DNA of 43,268 nt from assembly GCA_021772055.1 (NCBI GenBank), contig JAETNR010000041.1, forward strand, positions 1 through 43,268, read 5' to 3'. The translations under genes were made by a program, and so were the position numbers. The stretch's first letter is position 1. Each line of letters opens with the position of its first letter. The notes beneath the pieces were generated by a model. It was not told the origin of the DNA. It worked only from the letters and a program-made list of their open reading frames with translations, and made no database searches. This document shows, piece after piece, positions 28,801-35,507 of the stretch. The stretch comes from Blautia sp. (lineage in GTDB: Bacteria > Bacillota > Clostridia > Lachnospirales > Lachnospiraceae).

Positions 28801-30497
28801 TCATGCCGACAGCCAACCAGAAGCATATCGTGGAAGATGTACCGTTCATGGAGTGGGAAAACCCATACATAGATACCAGTGACAAGGAAATTGGCAGGGA
28901 AGAAACGGAGCTTGCTTTCCGGCTGGCAGACCGTTATATCAGTATTCAGGAAGCCAGCGGCGGATATGATTACACAATTTATGATATGGATTACCGGGAA
29001 TTGGACGGTGGCGTGTATGACAATCCGGATATTACCATAAGACAGGCACTTGATGAGATTGTGGCAGATTTGAAAGAGCCGACGCACCGGAGCACTCTGG
29101 AAGGCAGCATACAGGCGGATGATGAACTGATACCGATTGATTATGATGGATTGATGGAAAAAGCAGAGCAGGCGGAAATGGCGCATCTTGGGGAACGTAT
29201 CAGAAAGGAAGTGCCGGAAGCGACGGAAAGCAAGGTTATAGCCGAATTTAAAGCCCGGACAGAGGAATTATGGAATGGCATCAATGGGCAGACACAGAAA
29301 GATATAGAACTTACCATATACACCTATTTGCAGTCCAAAATAGACGAGTATGACATGGACATAGAGCTTGTGGATGTGGCGGTGTCCGGGAGCAGATGCA
29401 GAGGTCTGGAGCAGGAAAATTCTGACCTTGATGTGGTCGTGGAATACCGGGGCGGGGAAAGGGAAGATTCCCTGTTCAACACCTTTAATGAGGACGGTTT
29501 CAGCATCGGCGGAGTGAAAGTTGACATCAACCCTATCACAGAAGGAAAAACCGGGACGCTTGGGCAGTATCTTCCGGGAGTGGAAGCGTACCTTGAGGAA
29601 AAACGTGCTGCCCTGCAGGAGCGGAATACAGAACAGGTACAGGAAGAAAAGCAGACAGTCATTACCCTTACGGTGGCAGAGTGCGGGGAGTTCCATAACC
29701 TCGGAGAATACCATGAGGATATAGCGAGCGTGGAGGAAGCAATCGAAATTTTTAACCAGATACCGCCGGAGAGGATGAACGGTATCCGGAGCATCGGCAT
29801 CAATATCCATACGGAAGGGACGGAAGCGTATGAGGACACGCAGATGGATATTGTGTCGGGCAGGACTGCCGATCTGGAGGTTTTAGACTATGTGCCGGAT
29901 ATTACAGACAATCCAAAAGCGGTAGCGGTGATTGCGGAGCTGATCGACAAGATGCCAGACATTGAGGTGAGGGGTTCTCTGGAGAAGTGGCAGGCGGCTT
30001 TCCTTGCCGCAGAGATAGACCAGCTTTCCTATGACTATGACACTTATCAATATAATGATACGGTGGAGGACAGGGAAGCGCAGGTAGCGAATATCGCAGA
30101 GGACATCAGGAACGGGAATACGGAATATCTGAATGATTTCCTCAATGCCATGATTTCAGACAGCATGAGGGAAGGCATAACGGATATATTCGGGAAAGGG
30201 ACGGAGTTTGATGACAGTGAGGGAGTACAGACTGCGAGGAAGGCAAAAGAGCTTTTGGACAGGCTGGCAGAGTATAAGCCGCTTGCGAAGATAGAGGAAC
30301 TGGAAGAATGTAACTACAACATGATTGATAATGTTCTGAACAATGAGAAGCCGAAAGCAGAGCAGGAACGCAAGGCGGGCAGGATTTCCATAAAGGAAAA
30401 GCTGGCGGAGAAAAAGGCGGTCATCGAGCAGAGAGATAGATCAGGAAAAGAGCTTCCGGAAAAAGAAACTGAGAAAAAAACAGAGAGGGAGATATAA
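25872..30497 (+). CDS. ArdC-like / metalloprotease / YodL / nucleotidyltransferase polyprotein
   Basis: This 1541-residue protein starts with an ArdC-N domain (LNTMSKFHNYSANNIQLIEM; 1-100). A zinc-peptidase motif HEVAHAKLH lies near residue 215, as in ArdC antirestriction proteins. A YodL domain spans about 676-780 (FNIDHPADYTGHSLSVSDVV), followed by a second related segment around 815-950. A polymerase-beta-type nucleotidyltransferase core lies near 1170 (VSGSRCRGLEQENSDLDVVV, then VKVDINPI). The C-terminal tail is GRISIKEKLAEKKAVIEQ. The start follows AAAAGGAG. ArdC-like proteins protect entering DNA, and the combination suggests a protein delivered or made early in the recipient. The nucleotidyltransferase activity is untested. 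Confidence 0.88.
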   Translation: MADVNVNKVSMTEKQKVKEITDRLEEGLKELFEGEKYKSYLNTMSKFHNYSANNIQLIEMQCPGATYVAGYKAWQKNFERHVNKGERGIRILAPSPYKIKEEQEKIDPVTNEPVLDRDGMPVMEEVEIKIPAFRVVTVFDYSQTDGKELPGLGVSELHGNVERYRDFMEALARVSPVPIRYEGMEGDRKGYFIDLNHPIAIKEGMGEVQTAKTGVHEVAHAKLHGKEVEQETGIAKDRETKEVEAESIAYTVCQHFGIDTSDYSFGYIVGWSSGKEMPELKSSLDTIRRTSSELIKGIEAQLLEIDKERAAEQTQEDIILLVANTDRSEYDLLSVKGMERTELLNSLRTMKDDDRQSVEAYLERAGAWVTLLGNERSEEVEEYHLDYAYNTDTYEITDFKALQEEREKANKPIEYADVVVRISMPDSGEYETIKITNMQSEVQNTLYDILMREMDGEGGNVLDYLKEKGFDFVPIMRSGGLNDGYPQFYDFDMDMTEKELHIASELPATVQAEQLINRMEFHRTVYDSDECNLIMNHAYKLDDMYKTTSLAYSLVEQKDDLPLLLETIKAAEKEIDTLPDGMVGLSEMHEYGYSWDEMLPLTKDRASELFGEDVSVYQLYSDGSETLVEDKEALQAHDGLFGVQKDDWSAYLEFQSIKQELEDSEPNREAQLLYGNEGRFGIYQLKDTEETRDIRFMAMDYLEMKGIPVSRENYTLVYTEELRESMSLEDIFTKFNIDHPADYTGHSLSVSDVVVLHQDGENTSHYVDSVGYREIPEFTKELSISAEVSAEKSPGMEETAEILEEVAAENIAAEPDNNDKVYYYVIEDLSTWADGSPEKSRLERFDSLPEAMGKFAEYREKDMEDKSDMARATFGFNVNGSEFDLIHVRNHENCLSLDFTHSKAAGKSSRFMGDLQTLYHEVGFDKVRVHREMSPEEIKDFVKQRFKHQLKSSGLDDVSLYMDRFETLYEQGKMENLMPTANQKHIVEDVPFMEWENPYIDTSDKEIGREETELAFRLADRYISIQEASGGYDYTIYDMDYRELDGGVYDNPDITIRQALDEIVADLKEPTHRSTLEGSIQADDELIPIDYDGLMEKAEQAEMAHLGERIRKEVPEATESKVIAEFKARTEELWNGINGQTQKDIELTIYTYLQSKIDEYDMDIELVDVAVSGSRCRGLEQENSDLDVVVEYRGGEREDSLFNTFNEDGFSIGGVKVDINPITEGKTGTLGQYLPGVEAYLEEKRAALQERNTEQVQEEKQTVITLTVAECGEFHNLGEYHEDIASVEEAIEIFNQIPPERMNGIRSIGINIHTEGTEAYEDTQMDIVSGRTADLEVLDYVPDITDNPKAVAVIAELIDKMPDIEVRGSLEKWQAAFLAAEIDQLSYDYDTYQYNDTVEDREAQVANIAEDIRNGNTEYLNDFLNAMISDSMREGITDIFGKGTEFDDSEGVQTARKAKELLDRLAEYKPLAKIEELEECNYNMIDNVLNNEKPKAEQERKAGRISIKEKLAEKKAVIEQRDRSGKELPEKETEKKTEREI

Positions 30498-30501
30498 GCG
30501 T

Positions 30502-30705
30502 ATGGATAAGTTTACAGTGGAAGAAATCAATCTGATGTGTGTGTTTGAGGGGCAGGACAGAATGGGCATGGTTGCCGATATAAAGAACGTGATCCCGCAC
30601 ATACAGGACAATGACATGGTGGAGCTTGCAGGGCAGGTCTTGGGGAAGCTGGAAGCCATGAGCGATGAAGAATTTGCACAGGTCGCACTGGAAGCGGCGG
30701 AATAA
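30502..30705 (+). CDS. Transposon-transfer assisting (TTRAP) family small protein
   Basis: This 67-residue acidic protein begins MDKFTVEEINLMCVFEGQD and ends SDEEFAQVALEAAE. It matches the short transposon-transfer assisting family that follows ArdC/YodL genes in Firmicutes conjugative elements. It starts four bases after the ArdC-like stop, so it is co-translated. No catalytic motif is seen. The acidic nature is compatible with a partner-binding or DNA-mimic role, but nothing shows this directly. Confidence 0.8.
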   Translation: MDKFTVEEINLMCVFEGQDRMGMVADIKNVIPHIQDNDMVELAGQVLGKLEAMSDEEFAQVALEAAE

Positions 30706-30746
30706 TTTATCGTGAAACTTTTATAGCATTATTCGACAGAACGTGA

Positions 30747-30752
30747 TATAAT
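30747..30752 (+). promoter_or_regulatory. Extended -10 promoter for the micropeptide gene
   Basis: TGATATAAT contains a perfect -10 with the TG extension. No good -35 is apparent at the right distance. Transcription would start about 65 bases before the micropeptide ATG. Confidence 0.5.
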
Positions 30753-30824
30753 TCTTTTTAGTCAGATTAGAGCAAGTAGGGATAGTCTGCGGTTGTCCTT
30801 TCTGGAAACGGAAAGGAGGTCGGT

Positions 30825-30908
30825 ATGAATACGTTAGAAGTGCTTACGTTGGTGCTGGTGATCTTTGCAGCTTTGACATACATAGACAATAAACACAACC
30901 GCAAGTAA
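30825..30908 (+). CDS. Holin-like / type I toxin-like membrane micropeptide
   Basis: This 27-residue peptide, MNTLEVLTLVLVIFAALTYIDNKHNRK, has one membrane helix followed by a short basic tail. This is the hallmark of putative holin-like (type I) toxins of Firmicutes. It has a very strong site (GGAAAGGAGG) and sits in an independent unit with its own -10 element and a downstream hairpin. Type I toxins are normally controlled by an antisense RNA from the opposite strand, and the long hairpin after the gene is where such an RNA would overlap. I could not identify a convincing minus-strand promoter, so the antitoxin RNA remains hypothetical. Confidence 0.68.
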   Translation: MNTLEVLTLVLVIFAALTYIDNKHNRK

Positions 30909-30957
30909 CGGAAAAGGCTATCCTCTACTGCGAATAGAGAATAGCCAGTGATCCGTT
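30907..30957 (+). terminator. Long terminator hairpin of the micropeptide gene
   Basis: Nested stems AACGGA/TCCGTT, GGCTAT/ATAGCC and CTCTA/TAGAG (one C/A mismatch) start within the micropeptide stop codon, followed by a short T-rich stretch. The structure resembles the shared terminators of type I toxin loci. Confidence 0.6.
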
Positions 30958-31078
30958 TGTTTTACTAAAATTGATTACTCGTTTCCGATTGTACAACCGT
31001 CGGACGTGCTAGAATCCTTCGGCTTCTATGATGATTATAAACCAACACTGCGGATTTTGCAAGAGGGTTTAGGAAATG

Positions 31079-31106
31079 GGGGTGCTTCGGCACTCCTATT
31101 TTTTTG
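31079..31106 (+). terminator. Intrinsic terminator with TTCG tetraloop
   Basis: GGGGTGC-TTCG-GCACTCC (one G-T wobble) is followed by TATTTTTTTTT. It is a strong terminator ending + strand transcription from the helicase/ArdC/micropeptide region. It isolates the RNA unit that starts at 31138. Confidence 0.85.
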
Positions 31107-31137
31107 GAGATTTTTATATTATCATACATGGATATGG

Positions 31138-31143
31138 TATAAT
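31138..31143 (+). promoter_or_regulatory. Extended -10 promoter for the long-hairpin RNA
   Basis: TGGTATAAT is a perfect extended -10 element located 32 bases after a strong terminator and about 65 bases before the long hairpin. No clear -35 is present. It points toward the 3' end of the relaxase gene. Confidence 0.6.
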
Positions 31144-31188
31144 CTGCAAGAATATTTTTCTGATTATATAAAAAAGAGGAGGGAAAGA

Positions 31189-31221
31189 ATGGGATTCCGC
31201 AGGCGTCGGCATTGTGCGTAA
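31189..31221 (+). CDS. Arg-rich 10-residue leader peptide MGFRRRRHCA
   Basis: A ten-codon frame with a very good ribosome site (GAGGAGGGAAAGA) encodes four consecutive arginines using four different codons. Its last codons and stop (TAA 31219-31221) lie in the outer 5' arm of the long hairpin RNA at 31209-31358. Ribosomes on this frame would open the base of the hairpin, so the peptide could control folding of the RNA. It is too short to judge by homology. Confidence 0.45.
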   Translation: MGFRRRRHCA

Positions 31222-31358
31222 TGTGTATAACTCCCCGTTTTATGGAGTTGTGGGCAACATTGTTTGCAGGATGTGGGAAAGCTGCCTTTTGCTTTTCCAT
31301 GTCCTGTGAACGGTGTTGTCCATGACGGAATGGGGAGTTATGCACATTTCCACGATGC
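31209..31358 (+). ncRNA. Candidate structured RNA: one hairpin of about 65 base pairs
   Basis: The two arms (31209-31286 and 31293-31358, approximately) pair nearly end to end around an 8-base loop TGCCTTTT. The only irregularities are a small bulge after the first eight pairs and a 5-base bulge (ATGGA). The inner 36 pairs are unbroken and contain ten G-U pairs; the outer part has at least four more. Every difference from perfect complementarity in these stretches is a G-U wobble on the + strand RNA and none is A-C, so the fold is maintained for + strand RNA (or + strand ssDNA). It has its own upstream promoter, follows a terminator and converges on the relaxase gene. No known RNA family is recognised. 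Confidence 0.7.
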
Positions 31359-31394
31359 GTTTTCAGGCTCTTAACAGACGGTTCTTCGTCCTTT

Positions 31395-32768
31395 TTACCG
31401 GGCAGGGGTGTTATTTCTGTCCGGCTGTTCCGGTGCGCCTTTCTGCGGCTCTGTGCGCCCTAAATACTGGTTGAGATTTTCCAGTTTCCGGTTCAGAGAT
31501 TTCAGTTCCTTATCACAGTTTTTGTAAGTGGCGGTCAGTTCTTTCTTCTGCGTGGTAAGCTCCTGATATTCCGCTTTCAGCTTGTCGATGTTCAAACCTT
31601 TTAAACTGATGCCTGCCTGTTCCAGCATACGCCTTGCGCCGCCATAGAGAATGATCTGGCTCTCATGCTTCCGAAAATATGCGTCGGGGTTCTTAGCTTT
31701 TTTGTAGGCGATGTTATAGGATTTATTTGCCTTATACTGTTCTGCATATTTGATGATTTCCGCAAGGTCTTTGATGCGGTTCTCCAGCTTGCGGACAATC
31801 TGTTTTGCTTCCTTCCCTGTGGCGGCTGTGGTGGCGATTTTTTGTTCCAGTTCTTTAATAGTACCAGCTTCGTTGTAAGTCTGTGCAGCAATCTTTAAAT
31901 TCTCAATCGCTGCCCACTTTTGCAGTCCCGGACTGTTCCGGAATTTTTCATCAGAGGTGTCAACCAGTCTTCTGTTTGCGTAATCTTTTTTAGGGATAAC
32001 AGCCTTCCGCTCCCGCTTTAATTCAATGCGTTCTTTGATGCGTTCCTTTGTATATTCCCTGCCGAGGGATTTCACGCTGCCACGCACAAAACGGTCTTTG
32101 CCAAGTGGACGGAATGAGATATATTTTGGCGTATCTTCTCCGAAATTTTCTCCTTTTATTTCATATCCTTTTGCCCGCATCAGGAGCAGAAATTCCTCAT
32201 AGGTGGAGGATGATTTTATGGCGGCATTGATGTCCTTTCTTATCTGCGTTTTCCACGCTGAACCGTTCTTGTCTGACTGCCATTCGTTATATTTTTTTCC
32301 ACGCTCCCCGCCGGGGATGATGACGGAAAGGTTATGCTCGTTGCACAACTCATCACTCAATTTCCGGATGCGATAATAGGTCTGCTTGCAGTCATGATAT
32401 TTGTTATGTTCAAGGTTGTCTGCGGCACAAAAAATGATGTGGTTATGGACGTGACCTTTATCAATATGGGTAGTGACTATATAAGAATATTTCCCCTCTA
32501 AAACTTTGTCGGCAAGCTCCTTCCCTATCCGGTGCGCTTCTTCAAAGCTGACCTCTCCGGGGGCAAAAGCCTGTATCAGATGATAGGCTTTATTCGGGCT
32601 GTTTTCCCGGCAGTGGTCTAAGGTATATTTGAAGTCAATCGCTGCGGTTTCCGGCGCACAGGCATAAGAGGAAATATAGATGCTTTCATCAGTCTTATCC
32701 GGGTTACAGATGTAGGCTACCGCTTTATCAACGGTTGCTGTGATAGCATGGATTTTTGTGTATGCCAT
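31395..32768 (-). CDS. MobA/VirD2-type relaxase (MOB-P-like)
   Basis: This 457-residue relaxase nicks oriT and pilots the strand into the recipient. The N-terminal domain has a candidate catalytic tyrosine Y19 (AVAYICNPDKT) and the metal-binding motif at residues 101-110 (THIDKGHVHNHIIF), characteristic of relaxase/mobilisation nuclease proteins. The C-terminal half is lysine-rich coiled coil (LEQKIATTAATGKEAKQIVR and beyond), typical of ICE relaxases. It lies on the minus strand, overlapping the MobC-like gene by 52 bases. Its 3' end faces the long-hairpin RNA unit, so read-through from 31138 would produce antisense RNA to it. Confidence 0.93.
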   Translation of the reverse strand: MAYTKIHAITATVDKAVAYICNPDKTDESIYISSYACAPETAAIDFKYTLDHCRENSPNKAYHLIQAFAPGEVSFEEAHRIGKELADKVLEGKYSYIVTTHIDKGHVHNHIIFCAADNLEHNKYHDCKQTYYRIRKLSDELCNEHNLSVIIPGGERGKKYNEWQSDKNGSAWKTQIRKDINAAIKSSSTYEEFLLLMRAKGYEIKGENFGEDTPKYISFRPLGKDRFVRGSVKSLGREYTKERIKERIELKRERKAVIPKKDYANRRLVDTSDEKFRNSPGLQKWAAIENLKIAAQTYNEAGTIKELEQKIATTAATGKEAKQIVRKLENRIKDLAEIIKYAEQYKANKSYNIAYKKAKNPDAYFRKHESQIILYGGARRMLEQAGISLKGLNIDKLKAEYQELTTQKKELTATYKNCDKELKSLNRKLENLNQYLGRTEPQKGAPEQPDRNNTPAR

Positions 32769-33058
32769 ACCTGTTTCATCAACTCCTTTACCTCGTCCAT
32801 ATCTTCCTGATAGACATGGTTTGTGCTGTTAATCCTTTTTGCAATCTGGTTCAGGCTGGAACTGATCCGCCCAAGCTCTGTGTTGTACTCCCGGAGGAAA
32901 CTGTAATCCACATCATATACATATCCATAGAGAATGAGCTTCCGGAGGAAAGCAGATTTGCTTTTCATGCCGGACAGTCTGAACTTTTCATCAAGAATAT
33001 ACTGTTCCCTGTCATTCAGACAAATTTCATTGCGTTTAGTGCGTGTCCTGTTTGCCAT
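32717..33058 (-). CDS. MobC-like relaxosome accessory protein
   Basis: This 113-residue basic protein starts MANRTRTKRNEICLNDREQYILDEKF, followed by a helical region (GRISSSLNQIAKRINSTNHV) characteristic of MobC relaxosome proteins. These bind oriT and help the relaxase open DNA. The start at 33058 is preferred, after AAGGAG. An in-frame ATG at 33079 would add seven residues lying over that site. It overlaps the relaxase start by 52 bases. Upstream is a minus-strand terminator-like hairpin and then the probable oriT. Confidence 0.87.
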   Translation of the reverse strand: MANRTRTKRNEICLNDREQYILDEKFRLSGMKSKSAFLRKLILYGYVYDVDYSFLREYNTELGRISSSLNQIAKRINSTNHVYQEDMDEVKELMKQVWHTQKSMLSQQPLIKR

Positions 33059-33087
33059 TTCTGATACTCCTTCCTGCATTTGGGCAT

Positions 33088-33125
33088 AAAAAAACTGCTG
33101 TAAAATGTTCGATTTACAACAGTCT
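33088..33125 (-). terminator. Minus-strand terminator/attenuator in the mobC leader
   Basis: On the minus strand ACTGTTGTAAA pairs with TTTACAGCAGT (one G-T wobble), followed by seven T residues. It lies about 30 bases before the MobC start codon, so it could attenuate transcription of the mob operon. The wobble pair fits only minus-strand RNA. Confidence 0.7.
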
Positions 33126-33245
33126 GGTTTCGTGTCTGTTCAGTTGTTTTTGGATAGAATTATCCATGTGTTATTGTAGCAAATCTGCGGATAAAGGTCA
33201 AGGACTGGCAGAGAAAAACGGAAAGAAAATCAAAGAGGGTTAGGG

Positions 33246-33361
33246 ATACTTCCCTATGGAAATTTCATCATGCGGACGGTAGGGAAGTATGGGGAATTTC
33301 GCCCATGTGTCCGGACATGGGCAGTGCTTGCTACTCTACCCTCGACACTCCCGGAGGGTGT
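33246..33361. other. Probable origin of transfer (oriT)
   Basis: A cluster of inverted repeats lies upstream of mobC-mobA: ATACTTCCCTA/TAGGGAAGTAT (33246-33256, 33280-33290), GCCCATGT/ACATGGGC (33301-33322) and a short ACACTC/GGGTGT hairpin (33345-33361). The unpaired stretch between the last two (TGCTTGCTACTCTACCCTCG) would be a typical nic position. Location beside divergent mob genes and repeat density support oriT. The nic site is not identified by a consensus. Confidence 0.6.
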
Positions 33362-33398
33362 GTTGGTTTGTGGAGTTTTTGTGCCTTTATCATGATTC

Positions 33399-33427
33399 TC
33401 GACTTTTAACTTGCTTTTTGATATAAT
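33399..33427 (+). promoter_or_regulatory. Promoter of the cargo operon
   Basis: TCGACT (33399-33404), a 17-base spacer and TATAAT (33422-33427) with the TG extension. It is followed by TAGGAGG and the NTF2-like start codon at 33461. Confidence 0.65.
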
Positions 33428-33460
33428 AAAAACACACAAGGCATAGGAGGAAAAACAGAA

Positions 33461-33817
33461 ATGTTAAGACCGAAAGAAGTTGTTCAGTTATGGGTAGATG
33501 CATTCAATAAACATGATGTGGAAGCAATTACAGCCCTTTATCATGAAAATGCGACGAATCACCAAGTAGCGAATGAGCCAGTAGTAGGCATTGAAGCAAT
33601 CCGTACCATGTTCACAGCCGAATTTTCAACATCGGATATGACAGCTATCGTAGAAAATATTTTTGAGGATGGGCAATGGGCAATCCTTGAATGGCGAGAT
33701 CCATTGGGGTTACGAGGGTGTGGTTTTTTTCAGGTAGTGAATGGGAAAATTTTATTCCAGCGAGGCTATTGGGATAAGCTCTCATTTTTGAAACAGCATA
33801 ATCTTCCAATAGAGTAA
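33461..33817 (+). CDS. NTF2/SnoaL-like small protein
   Basis: This 118-residue protein has the SnoaL/NTF2 cone-fold pattern: VVQLWVDAFNKHDVEAITAL (first helix), YHENATNHQV, an FEDGQWAILEWRD strand and a C-terminal GYWDKLSFLKQ. Such proteins are small ligand-binding domains or isomerases. The substrate here cannot be told. It is the first gene of the cargo, followed after about 20 bases by a GNAT gene, and probably shares its promoter. A+T-rich composition and position outside the conserved ICE backbone mark it as acquired cargo. Confidence 0.83.
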   Translation: MLRPKEVVQLWVDAFNKHDVEAITALYHENATNHQVANEPVVGIEAIRTMFTAEFSTSDMTAIVENIFEDGQWAILEWRDPLGLRGCGFFQVVNGKILFQRGYWDKLSFLKQHNLPIE

Positions 33818-33839
33818 ATATGACATTTTAGGAGAAAAT

Positions 33840-34703
33840 ATGGAATACCGGACATTGGAAAATACAGATTCCGTTTGTATATACGAAGCGTTTACACAGG
33901 CATTTTCTGATTATCAGGTTTCAGTTGATATGCCTTTTAAATCTTTTGAAACAATGCTGAAAAGAAATGGATTTATGCCTGCGGTTTCAGTTGGAGCCTT
34001 TGCAGATAGAACGCTTGTCGGTTTTATCTTGAATGGAGTGAGAGATTGGGATAACGAAAAGACAGTCTATGACCTCGGAACAGGAGTTACCCCCGATTTT
34101 CGGAGAACAGGAATTATGGGGGAATTATTGAATCTGGTTAGCACTATATGTATAAAAAATAAAATCAGCGTGTATCAACTGGAAGTGATTCAAGATAATG
34201 AGAAGGCGCTCACTTTATATAAAAAACAGGGATTTCGAATTAACAGAATATTGAATTGTTACCAACTGACGGGCAAGATAAAAGAACCGGGCGTACATAA
34301 AGTGTGGAAACTGGAACATCCGGAAAAATTACAAGATGATCAATGGACAGCAGTCAAAGATTTTTGGACTTATCCACCTTCATGGCAAAACGCAAAAGAT
34401 GCTGTTTGTGCAATCGCTAAATCCTTTTCTTATACGATTGTTAAATTTGATGGAAACTTGATTGGATATGGTATTGTGGACAAAATAAAAGGAGATATTG
34501 CGCAGTTAGCGGTACATCCCAAATATCGCAGAATGGGAGTTGCCACAGAGATTTTGTTAGATTTACTTAAACAAACAAAGAGTTTAGAGATGAGAGTAAT
34601 AAATGTGGATGAACGGGATCAGGCATTGAACGCTTTTTTGAAGAAATTGAAATTTAGTGTATTTGTTAAACAATATGAAATGAGAAAACATTTTTCTGCT
34701 TAG
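33840..34703 (+). CDS. Tandem-domain GNAT family N-acetyltransferase
   Basis: This 287-residue protein has two GNAT units. The first includes VYDLGTGVTPDFRRTGIMGE (acetyl-CoA loop RRTGIMG) near residues 80-100. The second includes IAQLAVHPKYRRMGVATEIL with the canonical RRMGVA loop near 220-245. The substrate is unknown; cargo GNAT enzymes often modify antibiotics, peptides or polyamines. No aminoglycoside-acetyltransferase signature is evident. It follows the NTF2-like gene closely, and another GNAT gene follows it. Confidence 0.88.
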   Translation: MEYRTLENTDSVCIYEAFTQAFSDYQVSVDMPFKSFETMLKRNGFMPAVSVGAFADRTLVGFILNGVRDWDNEKTVYDLGTGVTPDFRRTGIMGELLNLVSTICIKNKISVYQLEVIQDNEKALTLYKKQGFRINRILNCYQLTGKIKEPGVHKVWKLEHPEKLQDDQWTAVKDFWTYPPSWQNAKDAVCAIAKSFSYTIVKFDGNLIGYGIVDKIKGDIAQLAVHPKYRRMGVATEILLDLLKQTKSLEMRVINVDERDQALNAFLKKLKFSVFVKQYEMRKHFSA

Positions 34704-34760
34704 GATATTGTATAGATGAAGAAGCTGGCTTTGAGGACAGTTGTCAGTAAAGGAGCAGTT

Positions 34761-35306
34761 ATGAGATATAACAAAACAATAATATTAAGTAATGGCATGG
34801 AATGTTGTTTGAGGAATGGAACAGAGAGTGATGGTCAGCTTGTAGTGGATAATTTCAATCTGACACATAGTGAAACAGATTATTTGCTTACATATCCAGA
34901 TGAAAACAGTTTTAATGCCGCACAGGAAAGCCAGTTTCTGAAAGAAAAAGCTGAGAGTGAAAGAGAGATTGAATTGCTTGCCATAGTTGACAGTGTAATT
35001 GCGGGAACAGCAGGAATTGAGGCAATCGGTACAAAATATAAGGTACGGCATCGAGCAGAATTTGGCATCAGTGTTGTGAGAAAGTATTGGGGACTTGGAA
35101 TTGGTAAGGCTTTGCTGACTTCGTGTATCGAATGTGCTAAAACAGCGGGATATAACCAGCTTGAACTTAAAGTAGTTGCTGAAAATGAAAGAGCAGTTTC
35201 TATGTACGAACGGGCTGGATTTGTCGAGTGTGGAAGAAATCCCAAAGGATTTCGCTCCCGCATAGCTGGATTTCAGGAAGTCATTTCTATGAGATTGGAA
35301 TTGTGA
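34761..35306 (+). CDS. GNAT family N-acetyltransferase
   Basis: This 181-residue single-domain acetyltransferase has the acetyl-CoA-binding signature FGISVVRKYWGLGIGKALLTSC and the downstream QLELKVVAENERAVSMYERAGF typical of the family. The start at 34761 follows AAAGGAGCAG; an in-frame ATG at 34716 lacks a good site. The substrate is unknown. It is the last gene before about 590 bases without an intact gene, then the tetracycline-resistance leader. Confidence 0.88.
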   Translation: MRYNKTIILSNGMECCLRNGTESDGQLVVDNFNLTHSETDYLLTYPDENSFNAAQESQFLKEKAESEREIELLAIVDSVIAGTAGIEAIGTKYKVRHRAEFGISVVRKYWGLGIGKALLTSCIECAKTAGYNQLELKVVAENERAVSMYERAGFVECGRNPKGFRSRIAGFQEVISMRLEL

Positions 35307-35348
35307 TGATCGACAAATTTATTCCAGTTTCAAAATGGAGGTTACTGT

Positions 35349-35507
35349 CTACTGGGGTGACTGGTTGGAGTTGTTGAGCAAAAGCCAGTATGGGGAGTAG
35401 CCAAATTTTCCTTGATGTTGTTCGGCTGTTTTTATTGTCTCTGCATCTGAACAGAGAATGACAACCTTTACAGGATAATTATCCGAATATTTGATGTTTC
35501 TTAAATA
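35349..35507 (-). pseudogene. Minus-strand gene remnant (about 52 codons)
   Basis: Between two stop codons the minus strand reads protein-like sequence such as YSDNYPVKVVILCSDAETIK, then EQHQGKFGYSPYWLLLNNSN. The composition is that of a real soluble protein, but there is no start codon with a ribosome site and the frame is closed upstream. It looks like the C-terminal end of a decayed gene. I do not recognise the family. Confidence 0.4.

Noticed and set aside
29268..29810. 180-codon minus-strand frame inside the ArdC/YodL gene
   Set aside because: Product is Cys/Phe/His-rich with no domain, typical of the antisense of a coding region; no ribosome site.
31006..31221. 71-codon + strand frame across the terminator at 31079
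   Set aside because: It crosses a strong terminator and a promoter; only its last ten codons have a ribosome site and are kept as a leader peptide.
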